Source: Pseudorhodoferax sp. Leaf274
GTDB lineage: Bacteria; Pseudomonadota; Gammaproteobacteria; Burkholderiales; Burkholderiaceae_C
Reading direction: 5' to 3'
Length of the DNA: 64,000 nucleotides
NCBI RefSeq assembly: GCF_001422445.1
Contig: NZ_LMNA01000001.1
Location: 65,116 to 129,115 of the forward strand
Shown here: positions 27,055 through 35,496 of the stretch, piece by piece
Layout of the letters: each line of letters opens with the position of its first letter
Position numbering within the stretch: the first letter of the stretch is position 1
Translations under genes and position numbers: made by a program
The notes under the pieces: model-generated
What the model was told of the DNA's origin: nothing
The model's database searches: none
The model's input: only the letters and a program-made list of their open reading frames with translations

Positions 27055-27846
27055 TTACGGGAAGGCGGGCGAGCGCTTGTGCAGGAACGCGTCGACGCCC
27101 TCGCGCGCTTCTTCGGAACAGAACACCTGGTCGCTTGCCTTCAGCGATTCGGCGATGGCTTCGGCGTCGGGGCGGTCGAACGCCAGGTTCACGATGCTCT
27201 TGGCCTTCTGCATGGCCAGGCGTGGACCCTGGCCGATGCGCGCGGCGATGGCCTCGGCCTCGGCGCGGGCCTGGCCGCGGGCGACGACGCGGTTCACCAG
27301 ACCCCAGGCCAGGGCCTGATCGGCCGTGATGGGATCGCCGAGAAAGATCATTTCCTTGGCGCGGGCTTCGCCGATCTTGCGGGCCACGCGGAAGGTGCCA
27401 CCGCTGCTGGGGAACACGCCGAGCTTGATCTCGGGCAGCGCCAGTCGTACATGGTCCTCGGCCACGATGAGGTCGCAGCAGGCTGCGATCTCCAGGCCGC
27501 CGCCGAACGTGTAGCCGTTCAGGGCTGCGATGGTCGGCTTGGGGAAGGCGCGCAGCAGCTCGAAGACCTTGTTCTGGAAGATCAGCTTGTGCTCAAGCAC
27601 CGCGCCTGGGGCGCGCATGTCCACGAGCTCCCCGATGTCGGAGCCGGCGCAGAAGGCGCGCTCGCCGGCGCCGGTCAGCACGACGGCGCGCACGCTGTCG
27701 TCGCGTTCGAGCCGGCGCAGCGCCGCGTACAGCTCACGCGTGAGCTGCAGCGACACCACGTTCATGGGTGGGTTGTCGAGCAGCACCACGGCGTGTTGCG
27801 CGGCGTGCTCGACGCGGATGCGCGCCGGGGCGGAGATGTCTGTCAT
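27055..27846 (-). CDS. Enoyl-CoA hydratase/isomerase (crotonase) family protein
   Basis: A 263-residue crotonase. Oxyanion-hole segments AFCAGSDIGEL and NGYTFGGGLEIAACCDL are present, and LPEIKLGVFPSSGGT covers the region of the second catalytic glutamate. It would hydrate or isomerise a CoA thioester. Start ATG 27846 begins the homology. It is the first enzyme gene after the GntR/UTRA regulator, and with the downstream CoA-transferases and CoA-ester lyase it makes an activation, hydration and cleavage sequence. Confidence 0.9.
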   Translation of the reverse strand: MTDISAPARIRVEHAAQHAVVLLDNPPMNVVSLQLTRELYAALRRLERDDSVRAVVLTGAGERAFCAGSDIGELVDMRAPGAVLEHKLIFQNKVFELLRAFPKPTIAALNGYTFGGGLEIAACCDLIVAEDHVRLALPEIKLGVFPSSGGTFRVARKIGEARAKEMIFLGDPITADQALAWGLVNRVVARGQARAEAEAIAARIGQGPRLAMQKAKSIVNLAFDRPDAEAIAESLKASDQVFCSEEAREGVDAFLHKRSPAFP

Positions 27847-27914
27847 GTCGGTCGTCCGTTCAGGGGTGGTAGGTCCGGACAACCGAGCGGGCCGGATGGC
27901 CCGCGGCGAAGCGG

Positions 27915-28676
27915 TCAGCCGGTCATGTTGGCCGTGGCGCGAAAGCGCCCGGATTGGATGTAGCGCCCGGCCGGGTAGTAGCTGACGGTGGCCTGCAGCA
28001 AGGTTTCGTTCTGGTCGTAGTAGAAGCGCCGGATTTCCAACGCGGCGGTGCCGGGAGCGGCCTGCAGGATGTCGGCCAGTTCCTGATTGAGGCTGGTGGC
28101 GGTGATGTCCTGCTGGATCTCGTGCACCCGCACGCCGTACAGGCGCTCGATGTTCTTGTAAATGGGGCTGCTGGAGACCACCGGCGTGTCCTGCGCGGCC
28201 GCAAAGCGCGGCGGCACATAGATGAGCAGGTAGCTCATGGGCAAGGTCTCGCCATGCGTCTTGCGCACGAAGCTCGCCTGCGACAGCAGCAGCCCCTTGG
28301 CAAAGCCCAGTTGCTGCGCCAGCGCCTCGTCCACCTTGACCTCGCTGCGCGACAAGGCGTGCATCTCGGTCGTCTCGACGAACTGCAGCAGCGATTCGAC
28401 GGAGTTGACCGCGCGGAACAGGCTGCCACGCGCGCCGCTGCGCACGATGGTCCCCACGCCCGACTGTGAGCTGATCAAGCCGCGGTCGCGCACTTCGCGC
28501 AGGGCCTGCCTCACGGTGTGACGGCTCACGCCATAGCGTTCGCCGAGTTCCTTTTCCGACGGCAGGGTGGACTCGGGCGGATAGCGCCCTTCCTCGATGT
28601 CGCGCACCAGCACCGTTGCCAATGCCGCGTACATCGGCTGGCGGCCCACACCTGCGTCCAGAGTGACTGAGTTCAT
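27915..28676 (-). CDS. GntR-family regulator, HutC/UTRA subfamily
   Basis: A ~253-residue regulator. The winged helix (ESTLPSEKELGERYGVSRHT, then VRQALREVRDRGLI) is textbook GntR, followed by a UTRA effector-binding domain (VVSSSPIYKNIERLYGVRV, ALEIRRFYY). I prefer ATG 28676 (MNSVTLDAG); a start at 28700 is possible. It heads the minus-strand CoA-transferase cluster and most likely controls it through palindromes found upstream at 28795-28822. The ligand is probably the pathway acid or its CoA ester. Confidence 0.9.
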   Translation of the reverse strand: MNSVTLDAGVGRQPMYAALATVLVRDIEEGRYPPESTLPSEKELGERYGVSRHTVRQALREVRDRGLISSQSGVGTIVRSGARGSLFRAVNSVESLLQFVETTEMHALSRSEVKVDEALAQQLGFAKGLLLSQASFVRKTHGETLPMSYLLIYVPPRFAAAQDTPVVSSSPIYKNIERLYGVRVHEIQQDITATSLNQELADILQAAPGTAALEIRRFYYDQNETLLQATVSYYPAGRYIQSGRFRATANMTG

Positions 28677-28794
28677 TGCGTTCCTCGCTTCGCTGCTCAC
28701 GACATTGTCCGCCTGTCCGCATAGGAGGCGGGCCGAGGCGCATCGCTGATGGCTTGGAACGAGAGGAGCGGGAAAACATGCTGAAGAGATTGCT

Positions 28795-28822
28795 ATGTAC
28801 GGCTGTCCGCCTGTACGTACAT
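28795..28822. promoter_or_regulatory. Probable GntR operator (inverted repeat)
   Basis: An inverted repeat ATGTAC (28795-28800)...GTACAT (28817-28822) encloses a perfect 10-base palindrome TGTACGTACA at 28812-28821. It lies about 120-150 bases upstream of the GntR/UTRA gene. The core fits the GT-N-TA-N-AC operator style of HutC-type regulators. Related direct repeats TGTCCGCCTGT occur at 28706-28716 and 28804-28814. Confidence 0.5.
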
Positions 28823-28907
28823 TATAGGCCGCGGCAGGGCAACTGATTAAGGGTTTACCCGTGGCTCTGTCGATCTGTGCCGGCGGCCCAAGGCCGCCAG
28901 GCCTGCG

Positions 28908-29805
28908 TCAGCGAGAGGCCGACTGCTCCAGCGCTATGGCCAGGAACGCGTCGACCAGTTCATTCGGCGCATCCTTCTGGCGGATGGCGAATACCCGCGC
29001 CGTCGTGACGAGCTTGCTGACCGGAAGGAACCGCATGTCCTTGCGATTGTGGTCCGCGACCGAACGCCCGACCAAAGCGAAGCCAAGCCCGGCGGACACC
29101 AGTCCCAGCGCCGTGTGGATCTCCTGCGCCTCGTAGCGCACCTGCGGCCTGGCACCCGCCTGCCCCAGCGCCTGGATGGCCTGCCGGGCAAAGCTGCTGT
29201 TCGGATCCCTCGGATAGCTCACAATAGGGAAGGCCGTGCAGGTCCTGCGCCTTCAGCGCCTTCTTGCGGGCCGATGGATGGATGCTCGGCACCGCGGCCA
29301 GCAGCGGGTCGTCGAACAGGTGCACGCCGCGCATGTCGTCGTCCAGCAGGAAGTCGCCGATGACGCGCGCCAGCCCCACATGGATGCGCCCGGAGCGCAG
29401 TGCTTCGCTCTGGTGCTCCGTCAGGATCTCGGTCAGGTCGATGCGCAGCTTGGGCGACGCGACGCCCAGGCTGCGCACAGCGTCCGGCAGCACCGAGAAG
29501 ATGGTGGATCTGGTGAAGCCGATGCTGAGCCAGCCAAAGCGGCCATTGGCGAGGTCGCGCGCCTCTTCCAACATGCGTTGCGTGTCCGCCAGCACGGCCT
29601 TGGCCTTGGGATACATGAAGCGGCCCAGCGCCGTCAGCTTCATCGGCCGGCTTGAGCGGTCGAACAGCTTGCCGCCCAGCTGCGCTTCGAGTTGCGCCAG
29701 CTGCATGCTCACGGCGGCAGGCACCACATGCAGACGCTCAGCGGCCACGGTGGCGCTCGCGGTTTCGACCACCTCGCAGAAGTAGCGCAACGCCCTTAAG
29801 TTCAT
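28908..29805 (-). pseudogene. LysR-family regulator with single frameshift
   Basis: The N-terminal frame (MNLRALRYFCEVVETASATV, PAAVSMQLAQLEAQLGGKLF, then the effector domain to AQDLHGLP) shifts at about 29220-29226. It continues in another frame as IVSYPRDPNSSFARQAIQAL and following residues to the stop at 28908. Joined, the two parts make a normal ~300-residue LysR protein. A one-base difference separates the frames, so this is either a fresh mutation or a read error. It is divergent from the RraA/Bug/RraA genes 90 bases away and would be their expected activator. Confidence 0.8.
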
Positions 29806-29895
29806 TAAATCTGATTTCAAGGTCAAAAACGATTGATTGTGTTACGGCTTTCATTAACTGACCATCGGTTTTCCAACACATCTTCTGGAGACCAC

Positions 29896-30579
29896 GTGAC
29901 CACCCCTTCCAACGAACCGCCATGGATGCGACAGGCCCGCACGCTGTCGACCGCCGAAATCTCGGACGCGCTCGACTCCTTCGGCCTGCCGGGCAGCGCG
30001 CTGGGCATCCGCCCGATCGCGGGGCCCGCCAAACTGTTCGGTCGCGCGTTCACGATCCGGTTTGCACCGATCGACCGCTCCTCGCCAGGCACCGTCGGCG
30101 ACTTCATCGACCGGCTCGATCCCGGCACCGTGGTCGTGCTCGACAACGGTGGCCGGCTGGACTGCACCGTCTGGGGCGGCATCCTGAGCCAGTTGGCCGC
30201 CCACAAGCAGATCGGCGGCACGGTGGTGCATGGCGTGTGCCGCGACACCGCCGAGGCCGACGAGGCCGGCTACCCGCTGTACGCCTGCGGCAAGTTCATG
30301 CGCACGGGCAAGGACCGCGTGCAGGTCGAGGCCTACGAGCAGCCGGTGATGCTGGGCGACGTGCGTGTCTGCCAGGGCGATCTCATCATCGGAGACGCAG
30401 ACGGCGTGGTGGTGGTGCCCCGCCAGCGCATGCAGCAAGTGCTGGAGAAAGCTTTGCAGATGCGCGATGTCGAGCACCAGATCCTGCAAGCGGCGCTGGC
30501 CGGCCTTCCACTGGCCGAGTCGCGCAAGCAGTACGGCTACCACACGCTGCAGCGCGCACCCGATTCGCTTGGCGCCTGA
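29896..30579 (+). CDS. RraA/HMG-aldolase-like family protein
   Basis: A 227-residue protein of the RraA-like fold that includes 4-hydroxy-4-methyl-2-oxoglutarate/4-carboxy-4-hydroxy-2-oxoadipate aldolases. The family G-x-x-R-D signature is present as HGVCRD, preceded by VWGGILSQLAAHKQIGGTVV and followed by VGDADGVVVVPRQ-type text (IGDADGVVVVP). I choose GTG 29896, with GGAG five bases upstream; an upstream ATG at 29833 would add unrelated residues. Together with a second RraA-like gene and a Bug receptor it suggests cleavage of an imported hydroxy-oxo-diacid to pyruvate or oxaloacetate. Confidence 0.85.
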   Translation: MTTPSNEPPWMRQARTLSTAEISDALDSFGLPGSALGIRPIAGPAKLFGRAFTIRFAPIDRSSPGTVGDFIDRLDPGTVVVLDNGGRLDCTVWGGILSQLAAHKQIGGTVVHGVCRDTAEADEAGYPLYACGKFMRTGKDRVQVEAYEQPVMLGDVRVCQGDLIIGDADGVVVVPRQRMQQVLEKALQMRDVEHQILQAALAGLPLAESRKQYGYHTLQRAPDSLGA

Positions 30580-30618
30580 GCCCAGCACACGACATCACAT
30601 TCTTCGGAGACAACCCTC

Positions 30619-31605
30619 ATGCATAGCTTCAAATTTTCCACCGCGCTCGTCCTGGGCGCAGCCCTGTTTGCATGCACAAATGCGGTATCGGCAGCAACGG
30701 CGCAGGCGGCCTATCCCTGCAAGGTCGTCAAGATCGTCTCGCCGTATCCGCCGGGCTGCACCACCGACATCCTGGCTCGCCTGTTGACGCAAGGACTCGG
30801 CCAGGGCCTGGGCACAACGGTGATCGTCGAGAACAAGGGTGGCGCCAGCAGCAACATCGGCACCGAGTTCGTGAGTGGGGCCGCACCCGATGGCTGCACG
30901 CTGCTGCTGGGCAACAACACCGGTGTCGTGATCAACCGCAACCTCTACAAGCTGCGGCTGGACCCGGTGCAGTCGCTGGTGCCCGTGGTCGAGGTCGCCT
31001 CGGTGCCGCTCGTGCTCTACGTCAACGCCGCCGAGTCGGACACGACGCCTGATGCCCTGGTGGCTGCGGTGAAGGCGGCGCCGGGCAAGTACAGCTTTGC
31101 CTCGGGGGGCAGCGGCAGCCCGCAGCACTTGATGGGTGAACTGCTGAAGGTGGAGCGCGGCCTGGACATGGCGCACATCCCCTATCGTGGCCAGGGCCCG
31201 GCGATGCAGGATGTCGTGGCAGGCCAGGTGGCGATTGCGTTCGAGACCACGACGGCGCTGGTGCCGCAACTCGGCGGCGGGCGCGTGCGCGCCCTGGCCA
31301 CGACCGGGGAAACACGCTCCAAGAACCTGCCCCAGGTGCCGACGATGAAGGAGCTGGGGTACGGCAGCTTCGTGGTCGAGAACTGGTATGGCATCTTTGC
31401 GCCCGCCAAGACACCGGCCGCGATGGTTGAGCGGCTCAACCAGGAACTGGTGAAGGTGCTGCGCAGCCCCACGGTGGCCAAGAGCCTGGCCGAGATGGGG
31501 TCGAGGGAGGTGGCCGGCACGCCTGCGGCGTTCTCCAGCTTCATCGCCAAGGAGCTGCCGCACTGGGAATCCCTGGTCAAGCGCACCGGCGCCAAGGTGG
31601 ACTGA
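30619..31605 (+). CDS. Bug/TctC-family periplasmic solute-binding protein
   Basis: A 328-residue receptor with a signal peptide (MHSFKFSTALVLGAALFACTNAVSA) and family blocks VIVENKGGASSNIGTEFVSG, MAHIPYRGQGPAMQDVVAGQ and LPQVPTMKELG. Two usually conserved glycine/tyrosine positions are cysteines: PYPPGCTTD instead of PFPPGGSTD, and APDGCTLLLG instead of APDGYTLLLG. YPCKVVK near the mature N-terminus adds a third. The extra cysteines near the ligand cleft are unusual and could form a disulfide. It sits between two RraA-like genes and ends 2 bases before the second. Confidence 0.93.
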   Translation: MHSFKFSTALVLGAALFACTNAVSAATAQAAYPCKVVKIVSPYPPGCTTDILARLLTQGLGQGLGTTVIVENKGGASSNIGTEFVSGAAPDGCTLLLGNNTGVVINRNLYKLRLDPVQSLVPVVEVASVPLVLYVNAAESDTTPDALVAAVKAAPGKYSFASGGSGSPQHLMGELLKVERGLDMAHIPYRGQGPAMQDVVAGQVAIAFETTTALVPQLGGGRVRALATTGETRSKNLPQVPTMKELGYGSFVVENWYGIFAPAKTPAAMVERLNQELVKVLRSPTVAKSLAEMGSREVAGTPAAFSSFIAKELPHWESLVKRTGAKVD

Positions 31606-31607
31606 CG

Positions 31608-32258
31608 ATGGCCAGCATCCGCCCCAGCCCCGAACAACTGAAGCAGCTGCGCGAGCTGGGCGCAGCCACCGTGTACGAGGCGCAGGGCGCCAAGGGCGCA
31701 CTCGACCACGGTATGAAGCCGATTGACCCCGGCGTGCGCCTGGCAGGCCCCGCGTTCACGGTGGATTGCCGGCCCGCAGACAACCTCATGCTCCACTACG
31801 CCGTCAGCAAGGCGCAGCCTGGCGATGTGCTGGTGGTCGACGCCAAGGCATTCATGGAAGCAGGCCCTTGGGGTGATGTACTCACGCTCCAGGCGATGCA
31901 CCTGGGCATTGCCGGCCTGGTCATAAACGGATGCGTGCGCGATGCCAACCTGATCATCGAACTAGGGTTTCCTGTGTTCTGCCGGGGTTTGTCGATCAAG
32001 GGCACCGGCAAGAACCAGCCGGGTCGCGTCGATGTGCCCGTCACTATTGGAGACGCGGTCATCAGGCCGGGCGACATCGTGTTGGGGGACCGTGACGGCG
32101 TGGTGGTCGTTCCGCACAATGAGCTTGAATCGGTCATCGCATCCAGCCTTGCGCGCGAAGAGAAGGAGTCGGGCCAGCGTCAGGCAATTGAGCAAGGCGT
32201 CCTGACTGTCGAGTTGCTGGGCCTTACCGAGGCGCTGCGGCGGCTTGGCCTGCAATGA
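31608..32258 (+). CDS. RraA/HMG-aldolase-like family protein
   Basis: A 216-residue RraA-like protein, related to but clearly different from the one at 29896. It has the G-x-x-R-D signature in INGCVRD, GPWGDVLTLQAMHLGIAGLV before it and LGDRDGVVVVPHNE after it. This is the usual size of the class II pyruvate aldolases for 4-hydroxy-4-methyl-2-oxoglutarate. Start ATG 31608 follows the receptor stop by 2 bases. The pair may be a heteromer or may act on two related substrates. Confidence 0.88.
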   Translation: MASIRPSPEQLKQLRELGAATVYEAQGAKGALDHGMKPIDPGVRLAGPAFTVDCRPADNLMLHYAVSKAQPGDVLVVDAKAFMEAGPWGDVLTLQAMHLGIAGLVINGCVRDANLIIELGFPVFCRGLSIKGTGKNQPGRVDVPVTIGDAVIRPGDIVLGDRDGVVVVPHNELESVIASSLAREEKESGQRQAIEQGVLTVELLGLTEALRRLGLQ

Positions 32259-32586
32259 CGCTTCAGCGAGGTCCACTCAACTACCGGGTGGTCGATCCCA
32301 AGGGCGGCTCTGCGCTGTTACCCGACAGTCATAGCAAAACGCGGAACGCCTCTTCCTGGCCGGGAGCAGGTCCACGCGGTCGGCAGCCGTGCGCCCGTAG
32401 CGGTCGCGCAAGTTTCAGATTTGGGTGCCTGACACTGGTCATTCAACAACCCTGTGCGCGGTGGGCGGCTGTCGCTGGCACTGCTACTCACGCGAGGTGC
32501 GCCAGACGACGTTTCGCCGGGCCGGCCACGCTTCATCAACATGGTGCCCTCAGAATGGGCAACAACTCTAACCATTCGACAATGAC
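32259..32586. other. Intergenic region without a recognised gene
   Basis: About 330 bases between the second RraA gene and the DUF6602-like gene. No frame on either strand shows a family I know, and I see no terminal repeats that would mark an insertion. Composition falls toward its right end, consistent with the boundary of an acquired segment. Confidence 0.35.
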
Positions 32587-33573
32587 ATGGACGACCTATA
32601 CAGCTTGCTGCGTGAAGAAGCCGTGCAGCTTTCAAGTGAATTTCGAAAGGCTTCCATCCAAGGGCGTGGTACGTCCCAAGAGGTCGCTGAGTTTCGGGAA
32701 AATGCAGTCCAAGCGTTCTTAGGACGCTACTTTCCCTTCCCGCATCGGATAGCCAAGGGCAAGGTTCGCGACTCCTTTGGGAATATCGCCGCGTCGATCG
32801 ACTGCATCATCTGCGCGCCAAATCACCCGTACACAGTCAGCACGCGCGATAAGTTCAGCCTGTTGCTTGCGGAGGGCGTCGACTCGGTCGTAGAGGTGAA
32901 GCCCAACATCGCGGACAGGGCGGAACTTCATCGAGCACTCGAACAAGGCTTGTCGGTGAAAAAACTTCGGCGGGTCACAACGTCGATGCTGCATGAATAT
33001 GGCACGCTGGGCGAATGGGCCAAGAGGGTGCCATTCGGCGTCTTCGCTATGCAGTGCAAGGCGGCGCCGATCGAAACTGGATTCGAGATCCTCGAGTTCT
33101 ACGAATCGAGAGGTGTTGACCCACTCGACCAAGCCGACTTCGTTGTTGTGAACGACGTCTGCGTCTTCTCGAACTTCATCGACAAGGCATTGAACCCTTG
33201 GAAGGTTGTCGAAGCCGGGTACCCGAATCACCAAGGATGGTTTTACGAGGGCTGGGGAGAGGACAGCCTCGTTGGCTTCTTGATGCGACTGCATCGAGTA
33301 GCTCATGCTGGGTTGAAGCTGCAAGATGACGTGCTGCCTCGCTACCTGACACCGCGAGAAGACACTCTTTTTCAAATCGTGGACGTGGCCACCAAATACG
33401 ACATCTACAAGAAGGGGAAACATCTCCCTGGCTTCGACGGGCCGCAAGTCCGGCACGCGCTACGAGCAATTACGCATCCAGGCGAGCAGATGTCGGGCTC
33501 AGGCGATCGCGGGCTTCCCGGCGATGCCAAATCCCCGGACGGCGGCGAACCACCGACTGAAGACCAGATTTGA
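32587..33573 (+). CDS. DUF6602-like protein, possible nuclease fold
   Basis: A 328-residue soluble protein, visibly less GC-rich than its neighbours and with different codon use. The N-terminal half reads like the DUF6602 family: SEFRKASIQGRGTSQEVAEF, FPFPHRIAKGKVRDSFG, then SIDCIICAP and GVDSVVEVKPNI. The spacing of the Asp in SIDCII and the EVK in VVEVKP resembles a PD-(D/E)xK active site. Families of this type are often accessory genes. The C-terminal tail (PGEQMSGSGDRGLPGDAKSP) is disordered. There is no operon partner. I cannot assign a function; a defence or DNA-processing role is a guess. Confidence 0.7.
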   Translation: MDDLYSLLREEAVQLSSEFRKASIQGRGTSQEVAEFRENAVQAFLGRYFPFPHRIAKGKVRDSFGNIAASIDCIICAPNHPYTVSTRDKFSLLLAEGVDSVVEVKPNIADRAELHRALEQGLSVKKLRRVTTSMLHEYGTLGEWAKRVPFGVFAMQCKAAPIETGFEILEFYESRGVDPLDQADFVVVNDVCVFSNFIDKALNPWKVVEAGYPNHQGWFYEGWGEDSLVGFLMRLHRVAHAGLKLQDDVLPRYLTPREDTLFQIVDVATKYDIYKKGKHLPGFDGPQVRHALRAITHPGEQMSGSGDRGLPGDAKSPDGGEPPTEDQI

Positions 33574-33788
33574 GCCGCTGGGAGGCCGACGTTCGGGCCC
33601 GACTGGTTGTAGCCGGAAGCGGGTCTCATGGGCCGGCGGCTTTGCGCCCATTGCGGCCATAAAGTTGGCGTCGCTGGACGGCTGCTGTGCAATTGACTCC
33701 GGTCAGCTGTACCGGCTCAGGCCCACGTCGGCGGTGAGGACATCGGCGACGATGACGAGGCACCAACGACCCCAGCATCGCCTGGTTC

Positions 33789-34193
33789 CTAGAGCCGTTC
33801 GCCAGGTGCGAGCGACTGGACTTGAACCTCCCGCCCGTCCAGCAGCCCGCCTGGCGAGATGCGGATGCACAGCCGGTTGAACAACCCGAAGAACTTTCGC
33901 AGGGGCATGGCCACCGTCACCTTGCGCAGCGGCACCGGCCCGGCAGCCAAGGCCTCGGACAAGGCGGCGCGGTTCGCCAGTTCGCCAACCCAGGCCGTGA
34001 CGAGCACATCGGCGTCCTGGACATCGCCTTGCACGGCAGACAGCAGCTCGATGCCGGCCACGAAGTCGTTCGCGGCCAGCACACCGGTGCGCTTGAGGTA
34101 GTCTGCGAAGTCCTCGACCTCGTGGCGGTCGGCGCAGGCCGTGCCGCGGATGTGGCCATGCTGCGTTGCCGCGGTGAAGGTCTCGATGGGCAT
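33789..34193 (-). CDS. Conserved-looking protein of unknown function
   Basis: A 134-residue soluble protein. I do not recognise the family. It looks real: balanced composition, and mixed alpha/beta pattern with an acidic helix (DRHEVEDFADYLKRTGVL), a strand VQDADVLVTAWVGE and a MPLRKFFGLFNRL helix. It begins 17 bases beyond the GntR/FCD gene on the minus strand, so it belongs to the leftward operon with the NTF2-like gene. It may modulate or modify a substrate of the divergent transport operon. Confidence 0.6.
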   Translation of the reverse strand: MPIETFTAATQHGHIRGTACADRHEVEDFADYLKRTGVLAANDFVAGIELLSAVQGDVQDADVLVTAWVGELANRAALSEALAAGPVPLRKVTVAMPLRKFFGLFNRLCIRISPGGLLDGREVQVQSLAPGERL

Positions 34194-34210
34194 CGTGGAC
34201 GGCCGTGAGG

Positions 34211-34984
34211 CTACGCCAGCCCCAGCAGGCTGGCCAGGCTGGTGTCCGGCTCGTCCCGCTTGTCCGTCAGCGTGCTTTCCAGGTCACGCAGATGCAGCTC
34301 CATCTCGCGCATGGCGCCGGCTACATCGCCGCGCTCCATGCAGTCGACGATTCGCTCGTGCTCCTCGTGCTCGCAGGTCGGGTTATCGGGCAGTTCGTAG
34401 AGCGCCACGATCAGGGAGAAGCGCGACAGGATTTCCGTGAGGTACTGCTCCAGGATCGGGCTGCGCGCCATGCGTGCCAGCCGGTGGTGAAAGGAGCTGG
34501 CCATGCGCGCCCAGGTCACCTGGTCGACCGCGTTCACGGCCGACTCGTCCTTGTCCAGCGCGCGGCGGAACTCCGCCAGCTCGCGCTTGTTGGCGCGCTG
34601 CGTGGCCAACGCGACGATGGCCGCCTCCAGGCCGCGGCGGGCCTCCAGCACATGCTGGGCCTCCTCGGGCGAGGGCATGGCCACGCGGGCGCCACGGTTG
34701 GGCTGAAGCTCCACAACATGGTTGTGCGCCAGGCGTTCCAGCACCTTGCGCACCACGAAGCGCGAGGTGTCGAACAGCTCGCAGAGCGAAGCCTCGGGCA
34801 GCTTGGCGCCGGGCTTGAGGCGCTGGTTCAGCACGCTGTCGAAAATGGCCTGGTACATGCGGCTCTCGACGTCGGCGTGGTCCTGTTCCGGTGGCACATC
34901 GGCCTTGGCCACTGTGGCGGCCCTGGCTGCCTTGCTGGCCTTGGCGGGGGCCGCGGCCTTCTTCACCGTGCTGGCGCGCGTCAT
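34211..34984 (-). CDS. GntR-family regulator, FCD subfamily
   Basis: A 257-residue regulator. A basic, Ala/Lys-rich leader (residues 1-35) precedes the winged helix (GAKLPEASLCELFDTSRFVV, RKVLERLAHNHVVEL) and the all-helical FCD effector domain, with metal-ligand-like residues in FHHRLARMARSP and EHEEHERIVD. ATG 34984 overlaps the stop of the upstream NTF2-like gene by 4 bases. It likely binds the TTGTTAACAA palindromes in the divergent region (35481-35496, 35694-35703) and so controls both this operon and the racemase/ABC operon. Confidence 0.9.
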   Translation of the reverse strand: MTRASTVKKAAAPAKASKAARAATVAKADVPPEQDHADVESRMYQAIFDSVLNQRLKPGAKLPEASLCELFDTSRFVVRKVLERLAHNHVVELQPNRGARVAMPSPEEAQHVLEARRGLEAAIVALATQRANKRELAEFRRALDKDESAVNAVDQVTWARMASSFHHRLARMARSPILEQYLTEILSRFSLIVALYELPDNPTCEHEEHERIVDCMERGDVAGAMREMELHLRDLESTLTDKRDEPDTSLASLLGLA

Positions 34985-35406
34985 GCCGCAGCCCCCAGGC
35001 GGGGTTCCAGGAGCCGTTCGGCGCTGTCGTTCCAGACGTCCATCTGCGCGATCAGGCCGTGGCACACCACATAGCGGTCCACATACCGGTTGCCCTCAAA
35101 GGGCGTGCCATCCGGCCACTCCCCGTACAGCGTGCCCAGGCTGTAGACCACGGTGTGTTCGGGCGTGCCGCCGGCCACCACCTCAGTCCGTTCGATGCGC
35201 TTGCGCACCCAGCGGTAGCGCTGGGCATTGAAGGCCGCACATTCGGCCGGCGCGCGCATGGCACGGCCGCCCGTGAAGCGGATGCACAGCTCCGGAGAAA
35301 TCATCTTCTGCACCCCGGCAGGGTCCGGAATCATGAGGATACGCAGGTATTCGTCGACCAGCGCGGCAGGGTCGAGCGTGGGCGGCGTGGCGGTGTCTGG
35401 TTGCAT
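34981..35406 (-). CDS. NTF2-like (SnoaL/ketosteroid-isomerase fold) protein
   Basis: A 141-residue protein of the NTF2-like fold: VDEYLRILMIPDPAGVQKMI, then SPELCIRFTGGRAMR and, near the end, GTPFEGNRYVDRYVVCHGLI with QMDVWNDSAERLLE. Such proteins are small isomerases, dehydratases or binding proteins. It is the first gene leftward from the divergent promoter region and overlaps the regulator gene (ATGA). Its partner enzyme activity is not evident from sequence. Confidence 0.8.
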   Translation of the reverse strand: MQPDTATPPTLDPAALVDEYLRILMIPDPAGVQKMISPELCIRFTGGRAMRAPAECAAFNAQRYRWVRKRIERTEVVAGGTPEHTVVYSLGTLYGEWPDGTPFEGNRYVDRYVVCHGLIAQMDVWNDSAERLLEPRLGAAA

Positions 35407-35480
35407 GGGGGCCTCGAAGGACAGGGAACGGAGGCAGAAGAGCCGGCCATTTCTCCATCGTCGTTGACGATCTTATCGCA

Positions 35481-35496
35481 ATCTTGTTAACAAGAT
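35481..35496. promoter_or_regulatory. Perfect 16-base palindrome, probable GntR/FCD operator
   Basis: ATCTTGTTAACAAGAT is a perfect dyad about 75 bases upstream of the NTF2-like start codon. Its core TTGTTAACAA recurs exactly at 35694-35703. This form fits the short A/T-rich palindromes bound by FCD-type GntR regulators such as the one encoded just downstream. Confidence 0.7.

Noticed and set aside
32259-32586. Possible att site or integrase remnant left of the DUF6602-like gene
   Set aside because: No tRNA end, no direct repeat shared with the right side and no integrase-like frame could be identified.
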